Origin: an uncultured Candidatus Pelagibacter sp.
Lineage (GTDB): Bacteria > Pseudomonadota > Alphaproteobacteria > Pelagibacterales > Pelagibacteraceae
Reading direction: 5' to 3'
Assembly (NCBI GenBank): GCA_905612435.1
Contig: CAJQRZ010000010.1
Span: 62,001 to 126,000 of the forward strand
DNA: 64,000 nt
Below are positions 33,728-43,422 of this stretch, in pieces. Below the pieces are notes generated by a model. That model saw only the letters and a list, made by a program, of their open reading frames with translations. It was not told where the DNA came from and searched no databases. The position numbers and the translations under genes are program-made. The stretch's first letter is position 1, and each line of letters opens with the position of its first letter.

Positions 33728-36397
33728 TTAAATCATTTTTCTTAAAACATATTGAAGTATTCCACCATTTTTATAGTATTCTAGTTCATTTTTGGTATCA
33801 ATCCTGCATAAAGTATTAATCTTTTTAATGAGTCCTGAAGTGTATTTTATTTCTACTTTCACTTGATCTGATGGATTAATACCTTTTTCTAAATTAATTA
33901 TACTGATTAATTCTGAACCAACTAAATTAATATTAGTTCTATTCATACCTTCTACAAATTGTAAGGGCAAGATACCCATTCCAATTAAATTTGACCTGTG
34001 AATTCTTTCAAAACTTTCAGCTATGACAACTTTTACACCAAGCAACTTAGTTCCTTTTGCTGCCCAATCTCTTGATGAGCCAGTACCATATTCTTTTCCA
34101 CCTATAACAACTAAATCTGTTCCTCTTTTTTTATATTCAATTACCGCATCATATACTGGCATTATTTTTTCTTCAGGGTGTAATTTTGTTAATCCACCTT
34201 CAGTACCTGGGGCCATTTCATTTCTAATTCTTATATTTGCAAATGTCCCTCTCATCATCACTTCATGATTTCCTCGTCTAGATCCGTATGAATTATAATC
34301 TTTCGGTAAAATTTGGTGTTTCATAAAATACTCACCTGTCGGACTCTCTTTTTGAATATTTCCTGCTGGAGAAATGTGATCTGTAGTTACCATATCACCT
34401 AGAATTAATAATGGTCTAGCATCTTTTATTTTTTTAAAACCTTCTGGTAGATCTGGTAAGTTATCAAAAAAAGGTGGTTTCTTTACATAAGTTGAGCTTG
34501 AATCCCAATTGTAGATACTTGTATTTTTAGTTTTAATTTCTTGCCATTGTTTAGGTCCTTCTGAAACATTTGAGTATCTCCTAATAAACATTTCTGCATT
34601 TAAAGCTTTTCTTAATGTGTCTTCAATTTCTTTATTTGAAGGCCAAATATCTTTTAGGTAAACATCATTACCATCTTTGTTTTTTCCTAAAGGTTCTTTG
34701 TAAAGATCAAATTCCATATGGCCTGCCAGTGCATAAGCCACAACAAGTGGAGGTGATGCCAAGTAGTTTGCTTTAATGTGGGGAGATATTCTTCCTTCGA
34801 AGTTTCTATTACCAGATAAAATTGACACTGAATAAATATTTTCTTTTTGTATTGCCTTAATAATATTATTAGGTAATGGACCTGAGTTACCTATACATGT
34901 TGTGCAACCGTAACCTACTAAGTTGAAACCTAATTTATCTAAAAATATATTTAAACCTGCTTTAGCTAAATAATCGGTTACTACTTGTGACCCTGGTGCT
35001 AAAGATGTTTTTACCCAAGGTTTAGTTTGTAAGCCAAATTCTACAGCTTTTTTAGCCAACAAGCCCGCACCAATTAAAACATTTGGATTAGATGTGTTTG
35101 TACAAGAAGTTATTGCTGCAATTAATATTGAACCATCTTTAATTGCATAATCTGCTCCATTAACTTTAGAAATTTTTTTTTCTTTTCTATCTGTTGCATC
35201 TTCAAAAACTTTTTTAAATCCTGTTGAAGCTTCTGTAAGTAAAACTTTATCTTGTGGTCTCTTTGGTCCTGATATTGTTGGAACAACTGTTGACATGTCT
35301 AATGATAAAGTGTCTGTAAATTCAATTTCATCACTAACCCACAAACCTTGTTCTTTTGCATAGCTCTCAACTATTGCAACTGTTTTTTCATCTCTTCCAG
35401 AAAATCTTAAATATTTTAATGTCTCATCATCAACTGGAAAGAAACCACATGTTGCTCCATATTCAGGAGCCATATTTGCAATAGTTGCTCTATCAGCAAG
35501 TGTTAAATTCTTTAAACCTTCACCATAAAACTCAACAAATTTTCCAACAACACCCTTGTCTCTTAACATTTTAACAACAGTTAAAACTAAGTCTGTTGCT
35601 GTTGTGCCTTCTGGCATTTTATTGGTTACTTTAAATCCAATTACTTCTGGAATTAACATTGAAATTGGTTGGCCCAACATACCTGCTTCCGCCTCTATTC
35701 CTCCAACACCCCAACCAAGAACTGATAATCCATTAACCATAGTGGTATGACTATCTGTTCCAACTAATGTGTCAGGAAATAAATAGTCTTCGCCTTTAAA
35801 TTTTTCTGACCAAACGACTTTTGATAGATACTCTAAATTAACTTGATGACAAATTCCTGTTCCTGGAGGAACTATTCTAAAATTATTAAATGCTTGTTGA
35901 CCCCATTTTAAGAATGAATATCTCTCAGCATTTCTTTGAAACTCAATATCAACATTCTTTTCAAAAGAATCTGCTGTAGCAGATTTATCTACCTGAACAG
36001 AATGATCTATGACTAGATCTACAGCTGATAATGGGTTTATTGTATTTGGGTCTTTATTTTTTTCTTTGACAGCTTCTCTCATAGCTGCAAGGTCAGCAAC
36101 CGCTGGAATTCCAGTATAATCCTGTAACAAAATTCTAGCAGGTCTGTAGGCTATTTCAGTTAATGATTTTTTTGTCTTCAGCCATTCTTTAATTGCTTTT
36201 ATTTGGATTTTAGTAACAGACAGATCATCTTCATATCTTAATAAATTTTCTAATAAAACTTTAAGTGATTTAGGAAGTTTTGAAATTCCATCTAAACCAT
36301 TTTTTTCTGCTTCAGTTAAAGAGTAATATTTGTATTCTTTATTATTAATATTAATAGACTTTAAAGAATTATAAGAATTTTTATTTCCTGGTTTCAT
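33728..36397 (-). CDS. acnA: Aconitate hydratase A
   Basis: TCA-cycle enzyme converting citrate to isocitrate; 889 residues, the usual length for AcnA/IRP1-type aconitases. The [4Fe-4S] cysteines are visible in AAITSCTNTSNPNVLIGAG and YGCTTCIGNSGPL. Other motifs are GTDSHTTMVNGLSVLGWGVGGIEAEA, the swivel-domain KEYGTGSSRDWAAKG and ESFERIHRSNLIGMGILPL. It is flanked by lysE and the YfgM-like gene with only a few bases between, in one long minus-strand unit. Confidence 0.97.
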   Translation of the reverse strand: MKPGNKNSYNSLKSININNKEYKYYSLTEAEKNGLDGISKLPKSLKVLLENLLRYEDDLSVTKIQIKAIKEWLKTKKSLTEIAYRPARILLQDYTGIPAVADLAAMREAVKEKNKDPNTINPLSAVDLVIDHSVQVDKSATADSFEKNVDIEFQRNAERYSFLKWGQQAFNNFRIVPPGTGICHQVNLEYLSKVVWSEKFKGEDYLFPDTLVGTDSHTTMVNGLSVLGWGVGGIEAEAGMLGQPISMLIPEVIGFKVTNKMPEGTTATDLVLTVVKMLRDKGVVGKFVEFYGEGLKNLTLADRATIANMAPEYGATCGFFPVDDETLKYLRFSGRDEKTVAIVESYAKEQGLWVSDEIEFTDTLSLDMSTVVPTISGPKRPQDKVLLTEASTGFKKVFEDATDRKEKKISKVNGADYAIKDGSILIAAITSCTNTSNPNVLIGAGLLAKKAVEFGLQTKPWVKTSLAPGSQVVTDYLAKAGLNIFLDKLGFNLVGYGCTTCIGNSGPLPNNIIKAIQKENIYSVSILSGNRNFEGRISPHIKANYLASPPLVVAYALAGHMEFDLYKEPLGKNKDGNDVYLKDIWPSNKEIEDTLRKALNAEMFIRRYSNVSEGPKQWQEIKTKNTSIYNWDSSSTYVKKPPFFDNLPDLPEGFKKIKDARPLLILGDMVTTDHISPAGNIQKESPTGEYFMKHQILPKDYNSYGSRRGNHEVMMRGTFANIRIRNEMAPGTEGGLTKLHPEEKIMPVYDAVIEYKKRGTDLVVIGGKEYGTGSSRDWAAKGTKLLGVKVVIAESFERIHRSNLIGMGILPLQFVEGMNRTNINLVGSELISIINLEKGINPSDQVKVEIKYTSGLIKKINTLCRIDTKNELEYYKNGGILQYVLRKMI

Positions 36398-36403
36398 TTA
36401 GTT

Positions 36404-36991
36404 TTAGATGTAGAACCCTATTATACAAACGATAAGTAGCAATGACATAGCATAATTAAATCGTTTAATATAATTATTATTTGTAGCAAAATTTCGCAAA
36501 AACTTACCAAAAAAAGCCCATGTAATAATACTTGTAAGAGCTGTTAAAGAGCAAACTACTAAAACTGTCAAAGAGCTGTTTAAATAATCATCTTCTATTA
36601 CAAATTTTGAAATTAGAGTAATTGCTGCCATTACACCTTTGGGATTCAGGAATTGAAATATAAAAGTGTCAATAAATTTTACAGGATTGGTTTTTTTATC
36701 TTCTTTGGATAATGATGAAAATGAAATTTTGTAAGCTAAATATAATAAAAAAAAGGTTCCTAAAATTTTAATTGTTTCTTGTATAATTGGATATTTTATA
36801 AAAGTAGATATCAATACAAAATTAATCAAAATAACTAATATTGTATATCCTAACCAAACTCCTAATATTAATGGTATTGTTTTTTTGATACCAAAATTAA
36901 AACCTGAAAAAGATGCGATAGCATTATTTGGACCCGGTGTGTAACCTAGGGAGCAAGAAATTCCAATTAACAAAAATAATTCTGGATGCAT
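36404..36991 (-). CDS. LysE/RhtB-family amino-acid exporter
   Basis: An inner-membrane protein of 195 residues with about six helices. The N-terminal GYTPGPNNAIASFSGFNFG is the LysE/RhtB signature (G-x-x-P-G-P), and QFLNPKGVMAAITLISKFV is the second conserved segment. Such proteins export amino acids or related metabolites; the substrate cannot be told. It is six bases upstream of acnA and five bases after csaA. Confidence 0.88.
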   Translation of the reverse strand: MHPELFLLIGISCSLGYTPGPNNAIASFSGFNFGIKKTIPLILGVWLGYTILVILINFVLISTFIKYPIIQETIKILGTFFLLYLAYKISFSSLSKEDKKTNPVKFIDTFIFQFLNPKGVMAAITLISKFVIEDDYLNSSLTVLVVCSLTALTSIITWAFFGKFLRNFATNNNYIKRFNYAMSLLLIVCIIGFYI

Positions 36992-36996
36992 AAAGA

Positions 36997-37338
36997 TTAA
37001 GCTATAGAAAGACCATTCTCAGATTCTTGTGATGGATGAAGCAATATAACTTTTCCTTCTTTGTCAATTGATCCTAAAATGAGAACCTGCGAAATAACTC
37101 CTGCAATATTTTTTTCAGGAAAATTACAAACACCAACAACTTGCTTTCCCTTTAGATTTTCTTCATTATAATAATGAGTTATTTGAGCTGAAGACTGCTT
37201 AATTCCAATTTCTTTTCCAAAATCTACCTCAATAACCAAAGAAGGTTTTTGAGCTTTTTCATTTTTTTTTACAGATATTACAGTGCCCACCCTAATATCT
37301 ACTTTATCAAAAATATCATAGGTTATTTGTTCTTTCAT
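36997..37338 (-). CDS. csaA: CsaA-like tRNA-binding-domain protein
   Basis: A 113-residue OB-fold protein homologous to the tRNA-binding domain of methionyl-tRNA synthetase. Motifs: FDKVDIRVGTVISVKKNEKAQ, LVIEVDFGKEIGIKQSSAQIT, GKQVVGVCNFPEKNIAGVIS and ILLHPSQ at the C-terminus. CsaA acts as a chaperone or tRNA-binding factor in other bacteria. It is the first gene of the minus-strand run and lies 27 bases from the divergent argE-like gene. Confidence 0.92.
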   Translation of the reverse strand: MKEQITYDIFDKVDIRVGTVISVKKNEKAQKPSLVIEVDFGKEIGIKQSSAQITHYYNEENLKGKQVVGVCNFPEKNIAGVISQVLILGSIDKEGKVILLHPSQESENGLSIA

Positions 37339-37365
37339 ATATTTAATATATAATAGAACTTATTT

Positions 37366-38556
37366 ATGAGTACAGAAAATAGTTCAGATCAATTATTCAA
37401 CAATTCAATTAAAATTTTGACTGATTTAATTGGCTTCAAAACAATATCTGGAGAAGATAATAGCTCTTTAATTAACTACTGTGATGAAATTCTAAAAAAA
37501 CTGGGTGCTACATCATTTAAAACTTTTGATGATGAAAAAAAAAGAGTTAATCTTTTTGCGACATTAAAAGCTAAACACTCTAGTGATAAAAAACCAATAA
37601 TTTTATCTGGTCACACAGATGTAGTTCCTGTTTCAAAAGGATGGAGTACAGATCCATTTGTAGCAACAATAAAAAATGATAAACTCTTTGGTAGGGGTGC
37701 TTGCGATATGAAAGGCTTCATAGCTTGCACATTGGCATTTGCACCAATTTACGCAAAAGCTAATTTAGATAGAGATATCCATTTTTCTTACACTTTTGAT
37801 GAAGAGACTGCATGCATAGGTGCTCCAATTCTAATTGAAGAATTAAAAAAAAGAGGAGTAAAAGACGGAATTTGTATTATAGGTGAGCCAACTAATATGA
37901 AAATCATAGACGCCCATAAAGGGTGCTATGAATACACAACTTATTTTGAAGGTTTAGCTGGGCATAGTTCTGCTCCACATAAAGGTGTTAGTGCTGTTGA
38001 ATATGCTTCTAGATATGTAAGTAAATTAATTGAATTAAGGGAAAAACTAAAAGAAAGAACTCCTAAAGACTCAATTTTTGATCCACCACACTCTACTCTT
38101 TCAATAGGTGGCATTTTTGGTGGTATAGCACATAATGTGATTGCGGATAAATGTCATGTTAACTGGGAAACGAGACCAGTTGTTAAAGAAGATGGTATAT
38201 TCTTAAATTTAGAATTAGATAAATTTGCAAATGAAGTACTCTTGCCTGATATGAAAAAAATTTTTCTAAACTCTTCTATTAAAAAAAATATCATTGGCGA
38301 AGTTGTAGGTTTTGATAGAGATGAAAAATCCAATGCATGTGAATTAGTTTCAAGTCTGACCGGTGACAACACAAGAGAGGTTGTTTCTTTTGGAACTGAA
38401 GCTGGACTATTTCAAGAAATTGGGATTAGCACTGTTGTTTGTGGGCCTGGTTCAATTGAACAAGCTCATAAAATTGATGAATTTATAATTCTTGACGAAT
38501 TAAAAAAATGTTTAAATTTACTTAAGGGAATAAAAAATAATTCTGTTGTGAACTAA
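37366..38556 (+). CDS. argE: ArgE/DapE-family acetylornithine deacetylase-like peptidase (M20)
   Basis: Zinc-dependent amide hydrolase of 396 residues. The metal and catalytic segments are readable: LSGHTDVVPVSKGWSTDP, LFGRGACDMKGF, TFDEETACIGAP, GEPTNMKIIDAHKG, WETRPV and GPGSIEQAHKIDEFI. These fit acetylornithine deacetylase most closely. It stands alone on its strand, overlapping the end of the facing aldehyde dehydrogenase by four bases. Because the region also handles agmatine- and ectoine-like compounds, a catabolic N-acetyl-diamino-acid deacetylase is a possible alternative. Confidence 0.88.
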   Translation: MSTENSSDQLFNNSIKILTDLIGFKTISGEDNSSLINYCDEILKKLGATSFKTFDDEKKRVNLFATLKAKHSSDKKPIILSGHTDVVPVSKGWSTDPFVATIKNDKLFGRGACDMKGFIACTLAFAPIYAKANLDRDIHFSYTFDEETACIGAPILIEELKKRGVKDGICIIGEPTNMKIIDAHKGCYEYTTYFEGLAGHSSAPHKGVSAVEYASRYVSKLIELREKLKERTPKDSIFDPPHSTLSIGGIFGGIAHNVIADKCHVNWETRPVVKEDGIFLNLELDKFANEVLLPDMKKIFLNSSIKKNIIGEVVGFDRDEKSNACELVSSLTGDNTREVVSFGTEAGLFQEIGISTVVCGPGSIEQAHKIDEFIILDELKKCLNLLKGIKNNSVVN

Positions 38557-39989
38557 TCGTTCCAACCGCTTACAACTTTAACTTCTAAATATTCTTCTAA
38601 ACCTAATTTACCAGCTTCTCGACCAATTCCTGAATGTTTGTAACCACCAAATGGGGCATCAGGAGCTAAACCAGCACCATTAATATCAACCATTCCTGAT
38701 CTTAATTTTCTAGCAACTCTATTGGCTTTTTCTTGATCTTGAGTTTGAATAAAGTTTAATAGTCCATAAGGAGTATCATTAGCAATAGCGATAGCTTCTT
38801 CTTCTGTTTCAAAAGGTATAATTGATAAAACAGGACCAAATATTTCCGTTCTTGCAATTTGCATTTTATTGTTAACGTCTGCAAATGCAGTAGGCTTAAC
38901 AAAATAACCTTTGTCTAATCCATCAGGTTTTCCTGTTCCACCAGCAACTAATTTAGCACCTTCATCAATACCTACTTGAATTAATGTTTGAATTTTATCG
39001 AATTGTGTTTTTGAAACTACAGGTCCAATGTGGTCACCTTCTTTTGTAGCAACATCAACTTTCATTGAATTTGCGAAATTTTTTACTCTTTCTACAGTTT
39101 CATCATAAATAGATTTTTCAACCAACATTCTTGTTGGTGCATTACAAGATTGGCCTGTATTTCTAAAACATCTTAAAGCGCCTCTTTCAACTGCTTCAGC
39201 ATCCGCATCTTTAAATATAATGTTTGCTCCTTTTCCACCAAGTTCAAGACTAACTCTTTTAAAGTCACTTGCTGCATTTTGAGAAATTAAAGCACCTGCC
39301 CTAGTTGATCCTGTAAATGAAATCATATTTATATCAGGGTGACTTGTTAATGCATTGCCAGTAACTGCTCCATCCCCATTAACTAAATTGAATACACCTT
39401 TTGGTAATTTAATTTCATCAATCATCTCTGCTAATATTATTGATGATAGTGGTGCTATTTCAGATGGCTTAAGCACCATTGTGCAACCAGCTGCTATTGC
39501 TGGAATTACTTTTAAACAAGTTTGATTCATTGGCCAATTCCATGGTGTAATTAATGCACAAACCCCTTTTGGCTCACGGATAATATTATTATTAAGAGCG
39601 TGTTCTCCTAATTTTGCTTCAAATGTGTATTCTTTTAAAACTTTTATATAAGACTTTATGTGACTTGCTCCAGTTCCTGCTTGTAACTGTGTTGAAAAAT
39701 CAATAGGTGATCCCATTTCAAGAGAAATAGCTTTAGCCATATCTGCCCATCTTTTTTTATAAACTTCATACAAATCTTCTAGGTATTTTAATCTTTCTTC
39801 TTTTGTTGAAAATGCCCAAGTTTCAAACGCTTTTTTTGCTGCACTGACAGCATCATTTACATCTTCAACTCCACCTAAGGATATAACTGCACACTCCTCT
39901 TCTGTTGAAGGATCTATTACTTTTAAATCGTTTGGTTTTTTTGGAGAAACCCATTCACCATTAATGTAAAATTTTTTCTTATCTAACAT
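38553..39989 (-). CDS. NAD(P)-dependent aldehyde dehydrogenase
   Basis: A 478-residue aldehyde dehydrogenase. Motifs: ITPWNWPMNQTCLKVIPA (cofactor site), SFTGSTRAGALISQNA, LELGGKGANIIF (general base glutamate), RNTGQSCNAPTRM (catalytic cysteine) and EIFGPVLSIIPF. It starts 15 bases after the agmatinase-like gene on the same strand, so a pathway such as oxidation of guanidinobutyraldehyde followed by removal of urea fits well. It is a close paralogue of the enzyme at 61108-62538; the two share long stretches. Confidence 0.93.
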   Translation of the reverse strand: MLDKKKFYINGEWVSPKKPNDLKVIDPSTEEECAVISLGGVEDVNDAVSAAKKAFETWAFSTKEERLKYLEDLYEVYKKRWADMAKAISLEMGSPIDFSTQLQAGTGASHIKSYIKVLKEYTFEAKLGEHALNNNIIREPKGVCALITPWNWPMNQTCLKVIPAIAAGCTMVLKPSEIAPLSSIILAEMIDEIKLPKGVFNLVNGDGAVTGNALTSHPDINMISFTGSTRAGALISQNAASDFKRVSLELGGKGANIIFKDADAEAVERGALRCFRNTGQSCNAPTRMLVEKSIYDETVERVKNFANSMKVDVATKEGDHIGPVVSKTQFDKIQTLIQVGIDEGAKLVAGGTGKPDGLDKGYFVKPTAFADVNNKMQIARTEIFGPVLSIIPFETEEEAIAIANDTPYGLLNFIQTQDQEKANRVARKLRSGMVDINGAGLAPDAPFGGYKHSGIGREAGKLGLEEYLEVKVVSGWND

Positions 39990-40004
39990 TTTTAAATAAT
40001 TATA

Positions 40005-40970
40005 TTATCTTTTAACTTTTGCAAACAAATTAGTTAATTCATAAACAATCGTTGCTGCTGCTAAAGATGTAACTTCAGCATGGTCATATGCTGGAGAAAC
40101 CTCTACAACATCTGCTGAAATTAAATTTAAACCAGATAAGCCTCTTATTACATTAACCATTTCTCTAGTTGTCATACCTGCTATTTCTGGAGTGCCCGTT
40201 CCTGGTGCAAAAGCAGGATCTAGAACATCTATATCTATTGATAAATAAAGTGGATTGTTGCCCACTCTATTTCTAATTCTTTCTGCGATTTTATCTGTTC
40301 CTTGTGTTTCAAATTCATCGCAGTGAATAATTTTAAAACCAAATTCTTCATCATTTTTAATATCATCCCTACTATAAAGAGGTCCTCTAATCCCAACATG
40401 CATCGAGGCATTATCTAAAAATAGATTTTCTTCTCTTGCTCTTCTAAAAGGCGTTCCGTGTGTATATGGAGCACCAAAATATGTATCCCATGTATCTAGG
40501 TGTGCATCAAAATGCACTAAAGCAACTGGACCATTATTCATTTTGTTTATGGCTCTTAATAATGGAAGGGCAATTGTGTGATCCCCTCCTAAACTAATAA
40601 TACCTCCAACTTTATTAAGAAGTTCTGTTGCTCCTACTTCAATTTGTTTTATAGCTTCATTTATGTTAAATGGATTACAAGTAATATCTCCAGCATCTGC
40701 AACCTGCTGAACTTTAAAGGGTTCAACATCATAACTCGGATGATAATTAGTTCTTAAATGTCTTGATGCTTGTCTAATACTCATTGGGCCAAATCTTGCA
40801 CCAGGTCTATAGCTAGTGCCAGCATCAAAAGGGATTCCAACAATTGCAACGTCACAACTTTCAACATCTCTTAATTCAGGCAATCTTGCAAATGTAGATG
40901 GTCCTGCAAATCTTGGGACTTTAGTTCCACTAACAGGTTGAACTGGATTTTTATTTCTTTCTTTTTTCAT
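40005..40970 (-). CDS. speB: Agmatinase/guanidinobutyrase-type ureohydrolase
   Basis: Binuclear manganese hydrolase of 321 residues that releases urea from a guanidino compound. The metal-binding motifs are complete: SLGGDHTIALPLL, ALVHFDAHLDTWDTYF and LSIDIDVLDPAFAPGTGTPE. YRPGARFGPMSIRQASRHLR near residue 56 is typical of the agmatinase/guanidinobutyrase branch and not of arginase. It sits directly upstream of an aldehyde dehydrogenase gene, and a polyamine-type importer is encoded at 54027-58526. Agmatine and 4-guanidinobutyrate cannot be told apart by eye. Confidence 0.9.
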   Translation of the reverse strand: MKKERNKNPVQPVSGTKVPRFAGPSTFARLPELRDVESCDVAIVGIPFDAGTSYRPGARFGPMSIRQASRHLRTNYHPSYDVEPFKVQQVADAGDITCNPFNINEAIKQIEVGATELLNKVGGIISLGGDHTIALPLLRAINKMNNGPVALVHFDAHLDTWDTYFGAPYTHGTPFRRAREENLFLDNASMHVGIRGPLYSRDDIKNDEEFGFKIIHCDEFETQGTDKIAERIRNRVGNNPLYLSIDIDVLDPAFAPGTGTPEIAGMTTREMVNVIRGLSGLNLISADVVEVSPAYDHAEVTSLAAATIVYELTNLFAKVKR

Positions 40971-41026
40971 TTATAAATAAAATGTACCACATTCCTTTAA
41001 TTTGGAATAACATCTATATTTAATAG

Positions 41027-41749
41027 ATGGGATTATTTAGAGTTATTTTGCTGGTTTTTATTTTAATTTTGCCTGTTAAGGCAAATACAATCTACTATCT
41101 AATTAAAATCCCTAATCTAGAAATTTACGATTTAAATACTCCTAATAAACTTAAATATTTTTATGCTGTAAAATCTTTTAGGCTTGGTACTGAAAAAAAC
41201 ATAGTTTGTTTAAAAGCAGATAAAAACATTTTGGATGAAAAATATAAGATAATTCAAGAAAATTTAAACAAATACTCAACAAAATTTTTAAAAAAAATAA
41301 ATCTTAAATATATTGTTTTGTGTGAAAATTTATCAATATCTGGAATTAATACAGCTGGCATTCCGGATAATAAAATGAAAACTTTAATACTTGATATTGG
41401 GTTTGATAAGAATTATTTCCAAAGAGTAATACATCATGAAATATTTCACATTATTAATGGCAGTCATAAAACACTCTTTAATGAAGAGGTATGGACAGGA
41501 TTCAACCATAAAGACTTTAAATATGCAGAATGTTCAACTTGTTCTACAAGATTAAACCTTAATACGTACAATAACACTAATGGATTTTTAACAGAATACT
41601 CAAAATCAACTGCCTCAGAAGATATGGCAGAAGTATTTTCACACTTAATTTTTAATATAAAAAAATCGAATTATGATCCAATTCTAAAAAAAAAAAAAAC
41701 ATTTATAAAAAAAAATATATTGAAAATAGATAATAATTTTAAATTTTAA
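41027..41749 (+). CDS. Secreted zinc-metallopeptidase-like protein
   Basis: A 240-residue protein with an N-terminal signal peptide (residues 1-19, ending PVKAN). The motif RVIHHEIFHIINGSH contains H-E-x-x-H (His137-His141), and TASEDMAEVFSHLIF downstream could supply the third, acidic ligand, as in gluzincin-like peptidases. A C-S-T-C-S motif lies between them. The C-terminus is a run of lysines coded by A tracts. No named family was recognised. It is followed after three bases by a membrane-anchored cyclophilin, hinting at a shared periplasmic folding or turnover role. Confidence 0.7.
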   Translation: MGLFRVILLVFILILPVKANTIYYLIKIPNLEIYDLNTPNKLKYFYAVKSFRLGTEKNIVCLKADKNILDEKYKIIQENLNKYSTKFLKKINLKYIVLCENLSISGINTAGIPDNKMKTLILDIGFDKNYFQRVIHHEIFHIINGSHKTLFNEEVWTGFNHKDFKYAECSTCSTRLNLNTYNNTNGFLTEYSKSTASEDMAEVFSHLIFNIKKSNYDPILKKKKTFIKKNILKIDNNFKF

Positions 41750-41752
41750 TTA

Positions 41753-42400
41753 ATGATTAAAAAAATCAAAGCATCAAAATCAGAAAAAATTACTTTAATC
41801 CTTTTAATTATATTAGGAATTTGTTTTGTAGCTTTTTTTGTAACTATTAAAAATAAATGTTTATTTGTTAAAAATTCTAGCCCAGAAAAAATTAAATTTA
41901 AAAATCCTGAAAACATTGTAATTCTAAATGCTCCCTGTGGTAACGTAATTATTGAACTTTATCCTAATATTTCTCCTAATGCGGTTGAAAGATTTAAAAC
42001 TCTAATAAAATCAAATGCATATGATAATATTGCTTTCCATAGAGTAATAGAAAATAAATTAGTACAAGCTGGTGATTTGGAATTTGGAAAAAAAAATAGA
42101 TTAGACTATGGAAAAATAGGTACTGGAAAATCAGGGCTAGGAACTATTAAATCTGAGCTTGATGGAGTGTTTAAATATACTCGTGGGAGTGTTGGTTTGG
42201 CCAGAAATTTTGAAAATAACACTGAAGACAGTCAATTTTTTGTAATTCTTCAGGACGAACCACTATTTGAAGGTGAATATACGCCTGTTGGTAAAGTTCT
42301 TTACGGTCTAAAAGTTTTGCACAAGATTAAGTACTTAAGAAACACAGAATATATTTTAAGGCCAGATTTTATTAATACTTTTAAAATGATGAATCAATAA
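41753..42400 (+). CDS. Membrane-anchored cyclophilin-type peptidyl-prolyl isomerase
   Basis: A 215-residue protein with an N-terminal helix at about residues 13-32 (ITLILLIILGICFVAFFV) and a periplasmic cyclophilin domain. Domain motifs: GNVIIELYPNISPNAVERFKTL, YDNIAFHRVIENKLVQAGDLE, KYTRGSVGLARNFENNTEDSQFFVIL and YTPVGKVLYGLKVL. It would speed up folding of exported proteins. The last seven bases overlap the end of the facing dehydrogenase gene. Confidence 0.92.
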   Translation: MIKKIKASKSEKITLILLIILGICFVAFFVTIKNKCLFVKNSSPEKIKFKNPENIVILNAPCGNVIIELYPNISPNAVERFKTLIKSNAYDNIAFHRVIENKLVQAGDLEFGKKNRLDYGKIGTGKSGLGTIKSELDGVFKYTRGSVGLARNFENNTEDSQFFVILQDEPLFEGEYTPVGKVLYGLKVLHKIKYLRNTEYILRPDFINTFKMMNQ

Positions 42401-43422
42401 CCTAAAATTTTATCAATTTTATTTTCTAATTCTTTATTTTCTAAAAATAATTTTAAATTTTTAATAAATAACTCAAGAGTCATTTTTACATAGTTTCCAT
42501 TATCATCTGAAGATATATGGGGTGTGATTATAAGGTTTGGCGTATGCCAAATTTTAGAATTTTTTTCTATTGGTTCATTTGTAAAAACATCAAGTATTGC
42601 TCCTGATAACTCTTTATTATTAAGTTTTTTACATAAAGAGTCATAATCCAAAACTGATTGACGTCCGATATTTACAATTCCACACGATGGTTTAAGCATA
42701 TCTAATCTTTTACGATCAATTAAATTTTTAGTTTCTGAAGTTTCTGGCAGTGCAAGATACAAAATATCTGCTATTGGTAGGATTGAATCAATTTTGTCAA
42801 TAGTTAGAATTTTAGAACAACCCTCAACAGGTCTTCCTTTTTTATTAACACCTATAATATTTGCGCCAAGTGGTTCCAAAAGTTTTGCCATTGAAGATCC
42901 TAATGAACCTGTGCCAACAAGTATAATATTTTTTCCTGCTATGGGATTGCTAAATAAAGACACAAACTCTTTATTTTTTTGATTTGTAATAATTTTTGGC
43001 ATATGATTTTGAAGCATTAAGACACTCATTAAACCATACTCACCTGCTTTCTTTGCATGAACCCCACTACTATTTGTTATTACTAATTTATCAAATGACC
43101 AGGTAAAAGGTGATAAATGTTCAACACCTGCCGCGGTACAATGAATCCACTTTAAATTAGGAGCAATTTTTTTAAGATTTGAGGTTGGAAAATCATAAGT
43201 AAGCAGAATTTCCGATCTAAACATAGATGCGTTGAAATTATCTTCATCCCAATCAATAAAAAACTCAACTTTTTCTTTAATACTAGGTTCAGTTTCCAAA
43301 GCTTCTTCAAAGTGTTCTTTGGTTATAGTAAAGTTTTTTTCACCTTCTAAGTCACATGGAAAAGTGCCAGGACGTCCATGGTTATTTTTAATATGAATTT
43401 TAATTTTTTTAGTATTTATCAA
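42394..43422 (-). CDS. D-2-hydroxyacid dehydrogenase
   Basis: NAD(P)-dependent reductase of 342 residues in the D-isomer-specific family. Motifs: ILVGTGSLGSSMAKLLEPLG (nucleotide binding), the catalytic arginine in VNIGRQSVLDYD, the glutamate in DVFTNEPIE and the histidine in NLIITPHIS. The layout is close to glyoxylate/hydroxypyruvate reductases, which would suit the serine-cycle genes in the window, but it is far from them. Its start overlaps the end of the upstream Rieske oxygenase gene by 14 bases, so the two are co-expressed and the substrate is probably a product of that oxygenase. Confidence 0.85.
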   Translation of the reverse strand: MINTKKIKIHIKNNHGRPGTFPCDLEGEKNFTITKEHFEEALETEPSIKEKVEFFIDWDEDNFNASMFRSEILLTYDFPTSNLKKIAPNLKWIHCTAAGVEHLSPFTWSFDKLVITNSSGVHAKKAGEYGLMSVLMLQNHMPKIITNQKNKEFVSLFSNPIAGKNIILVGTGSLGSSMAKLLEPLGANIIGVNKKGRPVEGCSKILTIDKIDSILPIADILYLALPETSETKNLIDRKRLDMLKPSCGIVNIGRQSVLDYDSLCKKLNNKELSGAILDVFTNEPIEKNSKIWHTPNLIITPHISSDDNGNYVKMTLELFIKNLKLFLENKELENKIDKILGY

